This document shows positions 52,423 to 62,150 of a stretch of DNA of 64,000 bases, in pieces. The translations under genes and the position numbers were made by a program. This stretch comes from Antrihabitans spumae (lineage in GTDB: Bacteria > Actinomycetota > Actinomycetes > Mycobacteriales > Mycobacteriaceae), in NCBI RefSeq assembly GCF_043944905.1, contig NZ_JBIMSN010000012.1:1-64000 (forward strand), in the 5' to 3' direction. Numbering within the stretch: the first letter of the stretch is position 1; the number at the start of each line of letters is the position of its first letter. A model generated the notes under the pieces. The model saw only the letters and a program-made list of their open reading frames with translations, was not told the DNA's origin and made no database searches.

Positions 52423-52842
52423 TCACACTCTCAACACCGATAGCTGTTCGAGACTCAAGGTGGTCTGCGGGCGGGTCGGGCCCTTCCATATGATCGACTG
52501 CCGCTGCATCCGGTCGGGCCCGCGAGCCCACGAGGTCTGGCCGAGCAGCATTCGGGCACCGGCAAGCGCAACGGTGACCGTCATCACGACGAGAGAACTA
52601 TGCATACCCGAGTGCACTGGGCACGGGCTGCCGCAATCGGTTTCGTCTGAAGATGGATTGTCCGACGCTGCTGGGTAAAATAGCGCGGCATTGTCGCTCG
52701 CGGTATGAGTGGTATTCGGGGGGTGCCCGCCCGCGGAGTGTTCGACTGAAATCGAGTGCATGAGGAGAATGCCAACCAGCACTGTCACGACCACACTTAT
52801 TCGTGCCGCGTTGATCATCGTCGCCCTCATCAGCGGACTCAT
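52423..52842 (-). CDS. DUF6153-family protein, second copy
   Basis: A 139-residue product if started at MSPLMRAT, the same length as the copy at 43503. A hydrophobic helix (ISVVVTVLVGILLMHSISVE) is followed by an outer segment with His and Cys (TDCGSPCPVHSGMHSSLVV), a second helix and the ending LSLEQLSVLRV. It is less His-rich than the first copy. Starts at 52830 or 52818 cannot be excluded. It faces the DUF305 remnant across a short gap. Confidence 0.62.
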   Translation of the reverse strand: MSPLMRATMINAARISVVVTVLVGILLMHSISVEHSAGGHPPNTTHTASDNAALFYPAASDNPSSDETDCGSPCPVHSGMHSSLVVMTVTVALAGARMLLGQTSWARGPDRMQRQSIIWKGPTRPQTTLSLEQLSVLRV

Positions 52843-52922
52843 CTTTCGACGATACTTCACGGATCTGGAAGTCGCGGTGCGGCCGCGAGCTGCCCGCCAA
52901 GACAAGTGATCGGATCGCCGCT

Positions 52923-53060
52923 GTAGGTGCCATCAGCGCTGTCGATTCGGCAAACGCCGGGATCGCGGGCGGGTCCAATACCGATGCCAAGCAGATGGCT
53001 CGCACGATCGTCGAAACTCAGCAGCAGGAGATCGACACGATGCGGCAGCTACTCGGCTGA
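52923..53060 (+). pseudogene. Remnant of a DUF305 gene (3' end)
   Basis: The frame ending at 53060 reads ...SNTDAKQMARTIVETQQQEI followed by DTMRQLLG, the typical C-terminus of DUF305 proteins (compare AKALAGNIIAAQETEI at 44.6 kb). The two HH-containing repeats are missing upstream, and there is no start signal. It is followed by its own hairpin, so the 3' end of a once complete gene survives. Confidence 0.6.
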
Positions 53061-53083
53061 CCTGATCCACTTGTCGAGGAGAA

Positions 53084-53112
53084 GGCCGCACCCTCTGTTC
53101 GGGGGTGCGGCC
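53084..53112. terminator. Hairpin after the DUF305 remnant
   Basis: GGCCGCACCC and GGGTGCGGCC form a perfect 10-bp stem with a 9-nt loop, 23 nt after the remnant's stop. It could terminate transcription in both directions, including from the ATPase remnant on the other strand. Confidence 0.65.
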
Positions 53113-53129
53113 CTGTCCTACGACGTTCA

Positions 53130-53510
53130 GCTACTCGATACCGCGTCCCGGCGGCCGTCGCCCACAGCGCCCGTGATGATATCCGGCGTGCGGTCGAGTC
53201 GACGCAACAACTGTGCGTTGGCTGCGACCCGACCGGTGCAAGCACTCCGGCTGCGAGGGGAACGGAGATGAGGTTGTATCCCGCTGCCCACCAAAGGTTT
53301 TGCTTCATCTTCCGGTACGACGCTCGGGAGAGTTCGATCACCGACAGGACCGATCGCGGGACGTCGCTTGCCAGGATCACTCCGGCCGACGCGATCGCTA
53401 CGTCGATCCCTGCGCCGATCGCGATGCCGACGTCGGCTGGGGCGAGTGCCGGCGCGCATCGTTGACTCCGTCACCGACCATCGCCACCGGTTCGGCCTTC
53501 CTGTCGCAGG
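53130..53510 (-). pseudogene. Remnant of a P-type ATPase (C-terminal part)
   Basis: On the minus strand three pieces in different frames are recognisable in order: VAMVGDGVNDA (hinge), then SVIELSRASYRKMKQNLWWA followed by AGYNLISVPLAAGVLAPVG, then VAANAQLLRRLD, the usual end of CopA-like ATPases. Frameshifts separate them and the last helix region is shortened. It stands just downstream of the intact CopA gene on the same strand, so it is probably what remains of a tandem ATPase gene. Confidence 0.6.
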
Positions 53511-53551
53511 GCAGCAGGGTGTAGTCGTCCTTCCCTCCGGGTGTCGGTTGA

Positions 53552-55828
53552 TTATCCGGTTGCAGTGGAACGGAATCGGCGCAGGCGCAGGCTGTTGCTC
53601 ACCACGAACACCGACGAGAACGCCATAGCTGCACCAGCGAGCATCGGGTTGAGCAGGCCCGCGGCGGCGAGAGGGATGGCTGCCACGTTGTAGGCGAAGG
53701 CCCAGAACAGGTTGACCTTGATCGTGCGCAGTGTCGCGCGTGCCAACCGGATCGCGTCGGCGGCAGCGCGCAGGTCACCGCGCACCAGGGTCAGGTCACT
53801 GGCCTCGATGGCGACGTCGGTGCCGGTGCCCATCGCCAAACCGAGGTCGGCTTGGGCGAGTGCGGCGGCGTCGTTGACCCCGTCACCGACCATCGCCACA
53901 ACCTTGCCCTCGGCCTGCAACCGTTTCACGGTTTCGACCTTGTCCGCAGGCAAGACTTCGGCGATCACATGATCGATACCGACCTGGTCGGCGATCGTCG
54001 CGGCGGCGGCCGCGTTGTCACCGGTGAGCATGATCGGTGTCAAACCCAGCGCCCGCAGCTGCGTAATCGCTTGTCTGGAAGTCGCTTTGACCGCGTCGGC
54101 AACCACCAGCACGGCACGGGCTTTGCCGTCCCACCCGACCGCGACGGCGGTCTTGCCCTCGGATTCCGCGGCGCGCAGCGAGGTGTCGAGGTCGGCGGGC
54201 AGGTGCTGGGCCCAGTCGTCGAGCAGTCGTGTTCGACCGACGACCACCGCGTGTCCCTCGACGACGCCGTGGACACCGAGACCCTCGACGTTGGCGAAAT
54301 CTTCCACAGCAGGCAGGACACCGACCCGGTCACGCGCACCCGTAGCGATTGCTTGCGCGATGGGGTGCTCGGAGGAGTCTTCGAGCGCACCCGCAAGCCG
54401 CAGCACCTGGTCTCGATCTTCCCCGTCGGCGGTGATGACGTCGAGCAGTGTCATCTTGCCGGTGGTGATGGTGCCGGTTTTGTCGAGTACGACGGTGTCG
54501 ACGCGACGGGTGGATTCGAGCACTTCGGGTCCCTTGATCAGAATCCCGAGCTGCGCGCCGCGTCCGGTGCCGACCATCAGTGCGGTCGGTGTCGCCAGGC
54601 CGAGTGCGCAAGGGCAGGCGATGATCAGCACAGCGACCGCTGCGGTGAACGCAGCGGCAATCGATCCGCCGGTGCCGATCCAAAACCCGAGTGTGGCCAC
54701 CGAGAGTGCGATCACGATGGGAACGAAGATGCCGGAGATCCTGTCCGCCAGTCGCTGCGCCTGGGCCTTCCCGGTTTGCGCGTCTTCGACGAGTTTCGCC
54801 ATCTGCGCGAGCTGAGTGTCGGTCCCGATCCGGTTGGCGCGCACCACGAGTCGGCCGCCGACGTTGACGGTCGCGCCGACCACCTGATCGCCCGAACCGA
54901 CCTCGACCGGTACGGACTCACCGGTCAGCATCGACGCATCGACAGCGGAGGAGCCCTCGGTGACGACACCGTCGGTGGCGATCTTCTCACCCGGCCGGAC
55001 GACAAACTCGTCGCCGACCGCGAGCTGGTCCACACTGATCCGCTCCTCGACGCCGTTACGTAGCACCGAGACCTCTTTGGCGCCGAGCTCGAGCAAGGCG
55101 CGCAACGCCGCACCCGCGCGCCGTTTGGAGCGCGCTTCGAAATAGCGGCCGGCCAGGATGAACGTGGTCACCCCGGCGGCGGCCTCGAGATAAATGTTTC
55201 CCGCGCCGTCGGTCCGCGAGATTGTCAGTTCGAACGGATGGGTCATGCCGGCGATCCCGGCGGTGCCCCACAACAGTGCGTACAGCGACCAGCCCAGCGC
55301 GGCGAGGGTGCCGATCGACACGAGCGTGTCCATGGTGGCGGTGCCGTGGCGCAGGTTGGTCCATGCTGCCTTGTGGAACGGCCATGCCCCCCAGGCGACG
55401 ACCGGCGCGGCCAGGGTCAACGACATCCACTGCCAGTTGGTGAACTGCAGCGCCGGGACCATGGCCATCGCGATCACGGGCACACTCAGCATCAGCGATA
55501 CGAGCAACCGCTGACGCAACGACGTGGTCGGATCCGGTGCACTCGAATCCTCGGATGCGTCTACGGAGTCGGGTGATGTCGATTTCGGGGCGGGCAGGTG
55601 CGCGGTGTAGCCGGTCTGCTCGACCGTGGCGATCAGCTGGTCGGGGGAGACGCCGCCGCGGTAGGTGACGCGGGCCTTTTCGGTGGCATAGTTCACCGTC
55701 GCGGTCACGCCGTCGAGTTTGTTGAGCTTGCGCTCGATCCGATTGGCGCACGACGCGCAGGTCATCCCGCCGATCAGCAACTCGACCTGCTCGTCGGACT
55801 GTGCGGGTAACGCGGTGGCGGAATTCAT
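53552..55828 (-). CDS. copA: Cu(I)-exporting P-type ATPase
   Basis: A 758-residue intact P1B ATPase. The order is HMA domain with GGMTCASCANRIE near residue 20; actuator SMLTGESVPVEVG; transmembrane metal site IIACPCALGLATP; phosphorylation site DKTGTITTGKM; HP locus SSEHPIAQAIA; ATP hinge VGDGVNDAAALAQADLG. A CPC motif and one HMA domain define a CopA-type Cu(I) exporter. I chose MNSATALPAQ, which follows AAAGGACC. It is followed 30 nt upstream by the secreted metal-binding protein gene and that by copZ, giving a three-gene minus-strand operon. Confidence 0.95.
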   Translation of the reverse strand: MNSATALPAQSDEQVELLIGGMTCASCANRIERKLNKLDGVTATVNYATEKARVTYRGGVSPDQLIATVEQTGYTAHLPAPKSTSPDSVDASEDSSAPDPTTSLRQRLLVSLMLSVPVIAMAMVPALQFTNWQWMSLTLAAPVVAWGAWPFHKAAWTNLRHGTATMDTLVSIGTLAALGWSLYALLWGTAGIAGMTHPFELTISRTDGAGNIYLEAAAGVTTFILAGRYFEARSKRRAGAALRALLELGAKEVSVLRNGVEERISVDQLAVGDEFVVRPGEKIATDGVVTEGSSAVDASMLTGESVPVEVGSGDQVVGATVNVGGRLVVRANRIGTDTQLAQMAKLVEDAQTGKAQAQRLADRISGIFVPIVIALSVATLGFWIGTGGSIAAAFTAAVAVLIIACPCALGLATPTALMVGTGRGAQLGILIKGPEVLESTRRVDTVVLDKTGTITTGKMTLLDVITADGEDRDQVLRLAGALEDSSEHPIAQAIATGARDRVGVLPAVEDFANVEGLGVHGVVEGHAVVVGRTRLLDDWAQHLPADLDTSLRAAESEGKTAVAVGWDGKARAVLVVADAVKATSRQAITQLRALGLTPIMLTGDNAAAAATIADQVGIDHVIAEVLPADKVETVKRLQAEGKVVAMVGDGVNDAAALAQADLGLAMGTGTDVAIEASDLTLVRGDLRAAADAIRLARATLRTIKVNLFWAFAYNVAAIPLAAAGLLNPMLAGAAMAFSSVFVVSNSLRLRRFRSTATG

Positions 55829-55858
55829 GGCTGGTCCTTTCACGGTGACGGTACGCGG

Positions 55859-56794
55859 TCAGTGGTCGTGACCGGCCACGGCCGGTTCGGGCTGCAGACT
55901 GCCCTCGGCCGGGGATCCGGCGGCGCTGAGGGTGAATTCGGCGGTGCGCACCACCCCCGCGTGCTGGAAGTCCAGAAACAGGCGGTAGTCCCCGACGCTG
56001 GGCGCGGTGGCGTAGAAATCGATGGTCGGACCGGCTGCTGTCACGCCATCGCCCGGATGCCCGTCGGGATGAACATGCAGGTAGGCGAGGTCGGCGCTGC
56101 GCAGGGCGACGAGATGGCCGTAGGCACCGAGATACGGCTGTAGATCGGTGACCGGTCGGCCGTCCTTGGTGACAGACAAGGTGACTTTGGACGCCTGTCC
56201 CGGAACCAGGTTGCCGTGCAGGGTGACGGTGTAGCCGTCGATCTCGGTGGTGCCGGTCGCGGCCGGTAGCGGTTGCGGGTCGAAAGTGCCGGCGACGTGA
56301 AGGTCTGCGCCCAAGGTGACTCCTTCGCCGCCTTCAGGGGTGAAATCGGCAAAGACGCGATAAGTTCCGGCGCGGGTGAGATCCAGTGGGACACTCCAGA
56401 TTCCGGCCGAGTCGAGCACGGGGTGCACGTGCTGGTAGCCGACCATGTCGCGACGCACGACGATGAGGTGCAGTTGTTTGCCGTGGCTCGCGGCGTATCG
56501 CGTCAGCGGTGTTCCGGCGGGGTCGACGATTCGGAATCGCAGCGACACGGCGGTCCCCGTGGGCGTCTGCGGTGTCTCGAGCTGCAACGTGTATCGGCTG
56601 TCGGTGACCATCAGTCCTCCAGGTGCTGAATCCGGGCTTGCCGCCTCGCCGGGCAGTTCCTCGGGGTGTATGCCGCGGGTGTGTACCGGGGCGGGGCTGT
56701 CGGCGGGACCGACGACCGCGCCGGTCCCGAGTGCGGCGGCGAAGACCACCGCGAGACCGGCGGTGAAGCCGGCAATTTTCTGTGCCGTGTTCAT
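55859..56794 (-). CDS. Secreted/membrane-anchored metal-binding protein between copA and copZ
   Basis: A 311-residue protein with an N-terminal signal or anchor helix (IAGFTAGLAVVFAAALGTGA). The outer part has two beta-rich halves with repeated HxH motifs: VGYQHVHPVLDS near residue 118 and LAYLHVHPDGHPGD near residue 240, and it ends AVAGHDH. The repeated YxHVHP motifs are typical of actinobacterial proteins next to copper ATPases. It probably binds copper outside the membrane. It is in the same orientation and unit as copA and copZ. Confidence 0.78.
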   Translation of the reverse strand: MNTAQKIAGFTAGLAVVFAAALGTGAVVGPADSPAPVHTRGIHPEELPGEAASPDSAPGGLMVTDSRYTLQLETPQTPTGTAVSLRFRIVDPAGTPLTRYAASHGKQLHLIVVRRDMVGYQHVHPVLDSAGIWSVPLDLTRAGTYRVFADFTPEGGEGVTLGADLHVAGTFDPQPLPAATGTTEIDGYTVTLHGNLVPGQASKVTLSVTKDGRPVTDLQPYLGAYGHLVALRSADLAYLHVHPDGHPGDGVTAAGPTIDFYATAPSVGDYRLFLDFQHAGVVRTAEFTLSAAGSPAEGSLQPEPAVAGHDH

Positions 56795-56872
56795 GGTCGA
56801 TGTGCTCCTGGTGGTTTCCCGGCCGAACCCGCTGAATCAAGTCCGGCCGACATGGGTCGTGGGGACCGACGA

Positions 56873-57079
56873 TCAGTCGGCTAGTCGGTATCCGGCCTCG
56901 TGGACTGCGCCCTTGATGACGTCGCGGTCGACAGGTTCGGCGCTGTCGATCACGACCCGGCCGCTGGCGAGATCGACGTCCACGGACGTGACGCCGTCGA
57001 TGGTGCCGACCTCCTCGCGTACCGAGGACACGCAGTGGCCGCAGGTCATTCCGACGACGGTGACGGTGGCTGTGCTCAT
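56873..57079 (-). CDS. copZ: CopZ-like copper chaperone
   Basis: A 68-residue HMA protein with the MTCGHC loop at residues 11-16 and the typical fold (SSVREEVGTIDGVTSVDVDL... VVIDSAEPVDRDVIKGAVHE). The start at MSTATV follows GAGGAACTCC. It heads the minus-strand operon copZ - secreted protein - copA and is preceded by the copper operator at 57162-57178. It delivers Cu(I) to CopA. The symbol is by family analogy. Confidence 0.88.
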   Translation of the reverse strand: MSTATVTVVGMTCGHCVSSVREEVGTIDGVTSVDVDLASGRVVIDSAEPVDRDVIKGAVHEAGYRLAD

Positions 57080-57161
57080 TAGGAGTTCCTCTTCTCGGGG
57101 CGGTAGATCTCGCGGATCGCGGTGCTCGAGTTCGTCGTTCGAACCCATTGCAATATTTACC

Positions 57162-57178
57162 ATACCCCCCTAGGGTAT
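57162..57178. promoter_or_regulatory. CsoR/RicR-type copper operator
   Basis: ATACCC-N5-GGGTAT with spacer CCCTA, identical in plan to the box at 50469. It lies 83 nt upstream of the copZ-copA operon and about 190 nt upstream of the divergent MFS gene, so it may control both. Confidence 0.72.
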
Positions 57179-57365
57179 ACAAGAGTCCGCAACGGAGCCG
57201 ATGGTCAGGAGGACGACATGTGCATCGTGTAACCGACCGAATATGGTTCGCCACCTGCGAGGAGTGATCGAGCAGGATGCGGCGAGCCCGACTGGGCGGC
57301 GGTGAAAGGTATGTCACCGTCCGCCCGGTCCTCCCATACCCCGTACACGTAAGGAACCTGATCTC

Positions 57366-58793
57366 ATGTCCACACAGACACCCACCCGGAAGTGGTGGGC
57401 TCTGGCGTTGATCGCCGCCGCACAGTTCATGGTCATCATGGATACGTCCATCATCGGCATCGCGCTCCCGCAAATGCAGAACGATCTCGGCTTCACCCAA
57501 CAGAACCTCACGTGGGTCTTCAATGCCTACGTCATCGCCTTCGGCGGACTGCTGCTGCTCGGCGGCCGCCTGTCGGACCTGTTCGGTGCGCGACGCGTGT
57601 TCGGCGCTGGTTGGCTGATCCTCTTGATCGGATCGATCACCGCCGGTGCAGCCGGAAACGTCGCGATCGAACTCACCGGCCGCGCTGTCCAGGGGGCCGG
57701 CGCCGCCCTCATCGCACCGTCGGCACTCACCTTGCTGATGATGCTGTTCGGCGGCTCGCCGAAAGAGCTGACCAAGGCACTCTCGATTTACGGTGCAGCG
57801 GCCCCCGCGGGCGGGACCGCGGGTGTGTTCTTCGGCGGCGTCATCACCGAGTACATCAGCTGGCCCTGGGTGTTCTACATCAACATTCCCATCGCGGTGA
57901 TTGCGCTGCTGGCCATACCCGCGGTCATGCCGAACGTGCCTACCCGCTCCGGATCGATCGATGTTCTGGGCGCGATCACGGTCACCGCAGGACTCGGCAC
58001 TGCCGTGTACGCAGTCGTGCGGGCACCAGAGGTCGTTTGGGCGTCCGGTCAGACCTGGGCCGGATTGGCCGCAGCCGCCGGATTGCTCGCAGCGTTCGTC
58101 CTGATCCAGGCCAAGCGGCAAACCCCGCTGATGCGACTGGGCATCTTCACCGCGCCCAATCTCGCCGTGGCAAACGTCGCGCAGCTACTCCTCGGCGCGG
58201 CGTGGATTCCGATGTGGTTCTTCCTGAACCTGTACCTGCAGCAGGTACTTGGCTACAGCGCCTTCCCCGCGGGTGCCGCGCTGCTGCCGATGACCGTGTT
58301 GATCATGCTTTGCATGATCGTGGTAGCGCCACGAGCAATGGTTCGCTTCGGCGCTAAACCGATGATCGTCTCCGGTCTGGTCGTGCTCGCGGCGGGTCTG
58401 GCGTGGCTGTCGTTGGTACGGCCCACCGGGAACTTCTGGATCGACGTCTTGCCTGCCTCGCTGGTCGCAGCGGTCGGCATGTCATTGGCGTTCATTCCCT
58501 CACTCGGCACCGCGATCTCTGCAGCTCGTCCCGAGGAGGGCGGCCTCGCGTCCGGCATCGTCAACGTGAGCTACCAGGTCGGTTCTGCCGTCGGCCTCGC
58601 TGCGATGACCGCCGTAGCCGCGGCCGCCGGCGCAAACCAGCTAGGAAACACGGTGGAGCTGACCGACGGTTTCTCCGCGGCATTCCTCGGAGCCTCCGCG
58701 ATCGCGATCGCAGGTGCAGCCATCACCGCCGTCGCAATGCGGACACCGAAAACTACGAAAGCTCAGGTGCGGGAGCCAGTCTCAGCCGCGTGA
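57366..58793 (+). CDS. MFS exporter of the DHA2 (14-helix) type
   Basis: A 475-residue protein with about 14 membrane helices. Helix 1 carries the DHA2 motif (AAQFMVIMDTSIIGIALPQM), the loop between helices 2 and 3 GGRLSDLFGARR (motif A), and helix 5 the antiporter motif (PAGGTAGVFFGGVITEYI SWPWVFYINIP). Such proteins expel drugs and other lipophilic compounds by proton exchange. It is divergent from the copper operon and may share its operator region. The ribosome binding site is AAGGAA. Confidence 0.88.
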   Translation: MSTQTPTRKWWALALIAAAQFMVIMDTSIIGIALPQMQNDLGFTQQNLTWVFNAYVIAFGGLLLLGGRLSDLFGARRVFGAGWLILLIGSITAGAAGNVAIELTGRAVQGAGAALIAPSALTLLMMLFGGSPKELTKALSIYGAAAPAGGTAGVFFGGVITEYISWPWVFYINIPIAVIALLAIPAVMPNVPTRSGSIDVLGAITVTAGLGTAVYAVVRAPEVVWASGQTWAGLAAAAGLLAAFVLIQAKRQTPLMRLGIFTAPNLAVANVAQLLLGAAWIPMWFFLNLYLQQVLGYSAFPAGAALLPMTVLIMLCMIVVAPRAMVRFGAKPMIVSGLVVLAAGLAWLSLVRPTGNFWIDVLPASLVAAVGMSLAFIPSLGTAISAARPEEGGLASGIVNVSYQVGSAVGLAAMTAVAAAAGANQLGNTVELTDGFSAAFLGASAIAIAGAAITAVAMRTPKTTKAQVREPVSAA

Positions 58794-59108
58794 CGTAACG
58801 GGATGGGGCCGGGCGGAAAGGTCCGGCTCCAACTTCGTCGACAGGGTGTGGCGTCGTATTCCGTTCGTGGGCTCACGAAATCCCACTGAAATCGAGACCC
58901 CAACCCCGGTCGGCGCGCTAGAGGAACCTCAATTTCAATTTATGGGAATCGCCCGCGGCCTGGCAGGGGTTCCGGTAGTAACGGCGCAGAAAACAACAGA
59001 TATGGCGTAGTCCCTGGTCGGGGTTGATTCGCCGGTTCGGGCTGCGGGCGTGGTTGTTTGGTGCTTGGCTGCCGATGTTGTTGGACGGCATGTCGGAGGT
59101 TGGTGTTT
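58794..59108. other. Intergenic region: MFS terminator-like hairpin and Tn3 left flank
   Basis: GGGGCCGG (58805-58812) and CCGGCTCC (58823-58830) form an 8-bp stem with one G-T pair just after the MFS stop, a likely terminator. Further on, a stretch from 58966 (GGGGTTCCGG... ending TATGGCGTAG at 59010) resembles the outer GGGG and inner end of a Tn3-type inverted repeat, but I cannot match it to a right end. Confidence 0.4.
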
Positions 59109-62100
59109 GTGGCGACGCGGGTGTTCGCGGATGAGGAGTTGGAGCGTCTGCGGGAGTTCCCGGAGATCAGCCGTGAGGAGTTGTTCCGGTTCTTCACGTT
59201 GACACCGACTGATCTGGCGTTCGTTGATCCGGGTCGCGGGCGTGGGCCGGCTGATCGCCTCGGTGTGGCGATCGCGTTGTGCGCGTTACCGTGGTTGGGG
59301 TTCGTGCCGGACAAGGTGTCAGCAGCCCCGCCGGTCGCGGTGGCTCGGCTGGCTGATCAGTTGAAAGTTGATGCGGGCCAGGTCCGTTCGTACGGACGGC
59401 GGGCGCAGACCCGGACCGAGCATCTGCGGCTGGTGGCGCAGTATCTGGGGTGGCGGCCGGCCGGGGCGATGGAGCTGAAGGAGCTCGACGAGTTCCTGCT
59501 GGCGCGGGCGATGGAGCACGATTCACCGACACTGTTGTTCCGACTCGGGTGTGAGTACCTGGTCTCGGCGCGGGTGATCCGGCCGGGACCGGAAACGGTG
59601 GTACGCCGGGTTGCGCACGCTCGCGCGCATGCGCAGCGGGAAACCTATGACCGATTGGCGCACGAGTTCACCCCGGCGCGGTGCGCGGAGTTGGACGCTC
59701 TGCTGGTCAACGATGCATCGCTGGGGATGTCGCGGTTGCGGTGGCTGGCGACCGGCCCGGTGGAAGCGTCCGCGACGGCGGTGAAGGCAGAGGTGGAGAA
59801 GCTGGCGTTTCTGCGTGGGTTGGGGGCAGATGAGCTGGATATGTCGGTGCTGCCCGCGGAGCGGCGCCGGTTCCTGGCCACGATGGGTCGACGGTTGACC
59901 GGCCAAGCCCTCGAAAGGCGGGATCCGCAGCGCCGCTACCCGATCCTGCTCACCGTGCTCGCGCAGTCGGGCACCGATGTGCTCGATGAGGTGGTTCAGC
60001 TGTTCGATCAGGCGATCTCGGCGAAGCTGAGCAAGGCCGAACGACGTATGCAGCAGGAACTAGCCGAACGCGGCAAGGGTGGCGAAGACCGGCAAGGGCT
60101 GCTCGATGATCTGCTGGTGATCGTCACCGACTTGCAGATCCCCGACGAGGACATCGGCGGACTGATCCGGGGTGACCGGATCGGATGGGACCGTCTGCGG
60201 GCGGCGATCGCGCAGGCCAAACCGCGGCTACCCCGCGATCACGGACACCTGGCCGCATTCGATGCATCGTACGGATATTTGCGGCAGTTCACCCCGGCGG
60301 TGCTCTCGGCAGTGCGGTTCGCCGGTGGCACCGCGGCGACAGAGTTGCTACTCGCGGTGCACATGCTGCGGGAATTGAACGCCACCGGGAATCGGAAGGT
60401 CCCAGACGAGGCCCCGGCCGGGTTCGTCCCGACGAAGTGGCGCGGCTATCTCGAGGAGGCCCGCAAATCCGGCAATTCCACCGCCTACCGGCACTACTGG
60501 GAATTGTGCGTGCTGCTCGGCCTGCGCGACGGACTACGCAGCGGGGATGTGTACGTGCCGGGTTCGCGCCGGTACGCCGATCCGGCCGCCTACCTACTCA
60601 CCCCCGAGCAGTGGCAGCCCCAACGAGAGAAATTCTGCCGTCTGGTCGGCAAATCACCTGATCCGGCCGGCGCCCTGGCCGCCGCCACCGACGAACTACA
60701 CAGCGCGCTCGGCGAGCTGGAGGCGGTCCTGGCCGATGGGGATGGCCCGGTCCGTGTCGATGAGGCTGGCGATCTGGTGGTTTCGCCATTGTCGGCGGAA
60801 GACGTTCCCGCCGAAGCGGTGTCGCTCAAGGCCGAGTTGACCGAGATGCTGCCGTTCGCGCCGATCGTGGCGTTGCTGATCGAGCTGGACAAACGCACCG
60901 GCTACCTGGACTGCTTCACCCACGCCGGCGGCAAGCACGCCCGCACCCCAGAACTCAAACGCAACCTGATCGCGGTCCTGCTGGCCTACTCCACCAATCT
61001 CGGGCTCACACGCATGGCGGACGCCTGCGGTATCTCTTACGACATTCTGGCCTGGACCTCGGAGTGGTATGTGCGGGAAGAGACACTGCGAGCGGCCAAC
61101 ATTGCGATCATCGACTACCACCAGCTGCTGCCGCTGACCACGGTGTTCGGCGCGGGCACCTTGTCGTCTTCGGACGGGCAACGGTTCCCCACCCGCGGCA
61201 AATCGGTCACCGCGCGAGCGCTGAGCCGCTACTTCGCGAACGAGGGCCTGTCCACCTACACCCATGTCACCGATCAGCACGCCACTTACGGCACGAAAGT
61301 CATCGTCGCGACCAAGCGTGAGGCCCATTATGTTCTGGATGAAATCCTGGGTAACGCCACGGATCTGCCGATCACCGAGCATGCGACCGATACGCATGGG
61401 GTGACTCTGGTGAACTTCGGGTTGTTCGATCTGCTCGGATTGCAGTTGTCCCCGCGGATCCGCGATCTGGGCCGGATCACCCTCTACCGGACCGGGCCCC
61501 GCGCCCAGTTTGAATCGGCGTTCCCGCACGCGGGAGGACTGTTGACCCGGAAGGTCAACCTGGATCTGATCGCCGAGCATTACGACGACCTACTCCGGTT
61601 GGCCGGGTCGCTGAAGTTCGGGTATGCCACCGCGTCCCTGCTGGTCGGCAAGCTGTCCGCGTCCGGTCGGCAGAACACCCTTGCCGCGGCGTTGAAGGAG
61701 TACGGGGCGCTGCGGCGCACTATCTATGCCGCCCGCTACCTGTCCGACCCGGACTACCGGCGCAAGATCTCCCGTCAGCTCAACAAGGGTGAGTCCCTGC
61801 ACGCGTTGCGCCGGGACCTGCTCTACGCCCACGAAGGCATGATCCGGGCCCGCCATCTGGAAGGGCAGACCGAACAAGCCTGGTGTCTGACCTTGGCCAC
61901 GAACGCGGTAATCGCTTGGACTACAGAGTATTACGGGCTCGCGGTCGAGCAGATGCGGCGCACCGGGCGCCGCATCGACGACGAGGTCCTGGCCCATATC
62001 TCCCCGGCGCACAGCGAGAACATCAACTTCTTCGGCGCCATCGAGGTCGACATCGACGCCGAACTCGCCCAGCTCGGCCCCACCGGGTACCGGCCGTTGC

Positions 62101-62123
62101 GGGTCCGCGACACCTTGTTCTGA
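59109..62123 (+). mobile_element. tnpA: Tn3-family transposase gene
   Basis: A 1,004-residue Tn3-type transposase, the normal full length. The N-terminal DUF4158-like region (FADEELERLREFPEISREEL) leads to the C-terminal DDE domain: first Asp in SSSDGQRFP near residue 690, second Asp in YTHVTDQHATYGTKV near residue 720, and Glu in LNKGESLHALRRDL near residue 895. The start at GTG 59109 is 9 nt after GGAGG; GTG 59103 is possible. No resolvase gene lies beside it. It probably makes an active protein, but the right inverted repeat is not visible. Confidence 0.93.
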
Positions 62124-62125
62124 AC

Positions 62126-62150
62126 GAGCGCGGCGTTTATCGTCGCGCTC
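62126..62150. terminator. Bidirectional hairpin between transposase and MMPL genes
   Basis: GAGCGCGGCG and CGTCGCGCTC pair over 10 positions (one G-T) around the loop TTTAT. It begins 2 nt after the transposase stop and overlaps the last codons of the convergent MMPL gene. Confidence 0.65.

Noticed and set aside
56334..58121. Minus-strand frame of 595 codons across the copZ promoter and MFS gene
   Set aside because: It crosses three well-supported genes and the copper operator and is Arg/Asp/Gly-rich throughout; not coding.
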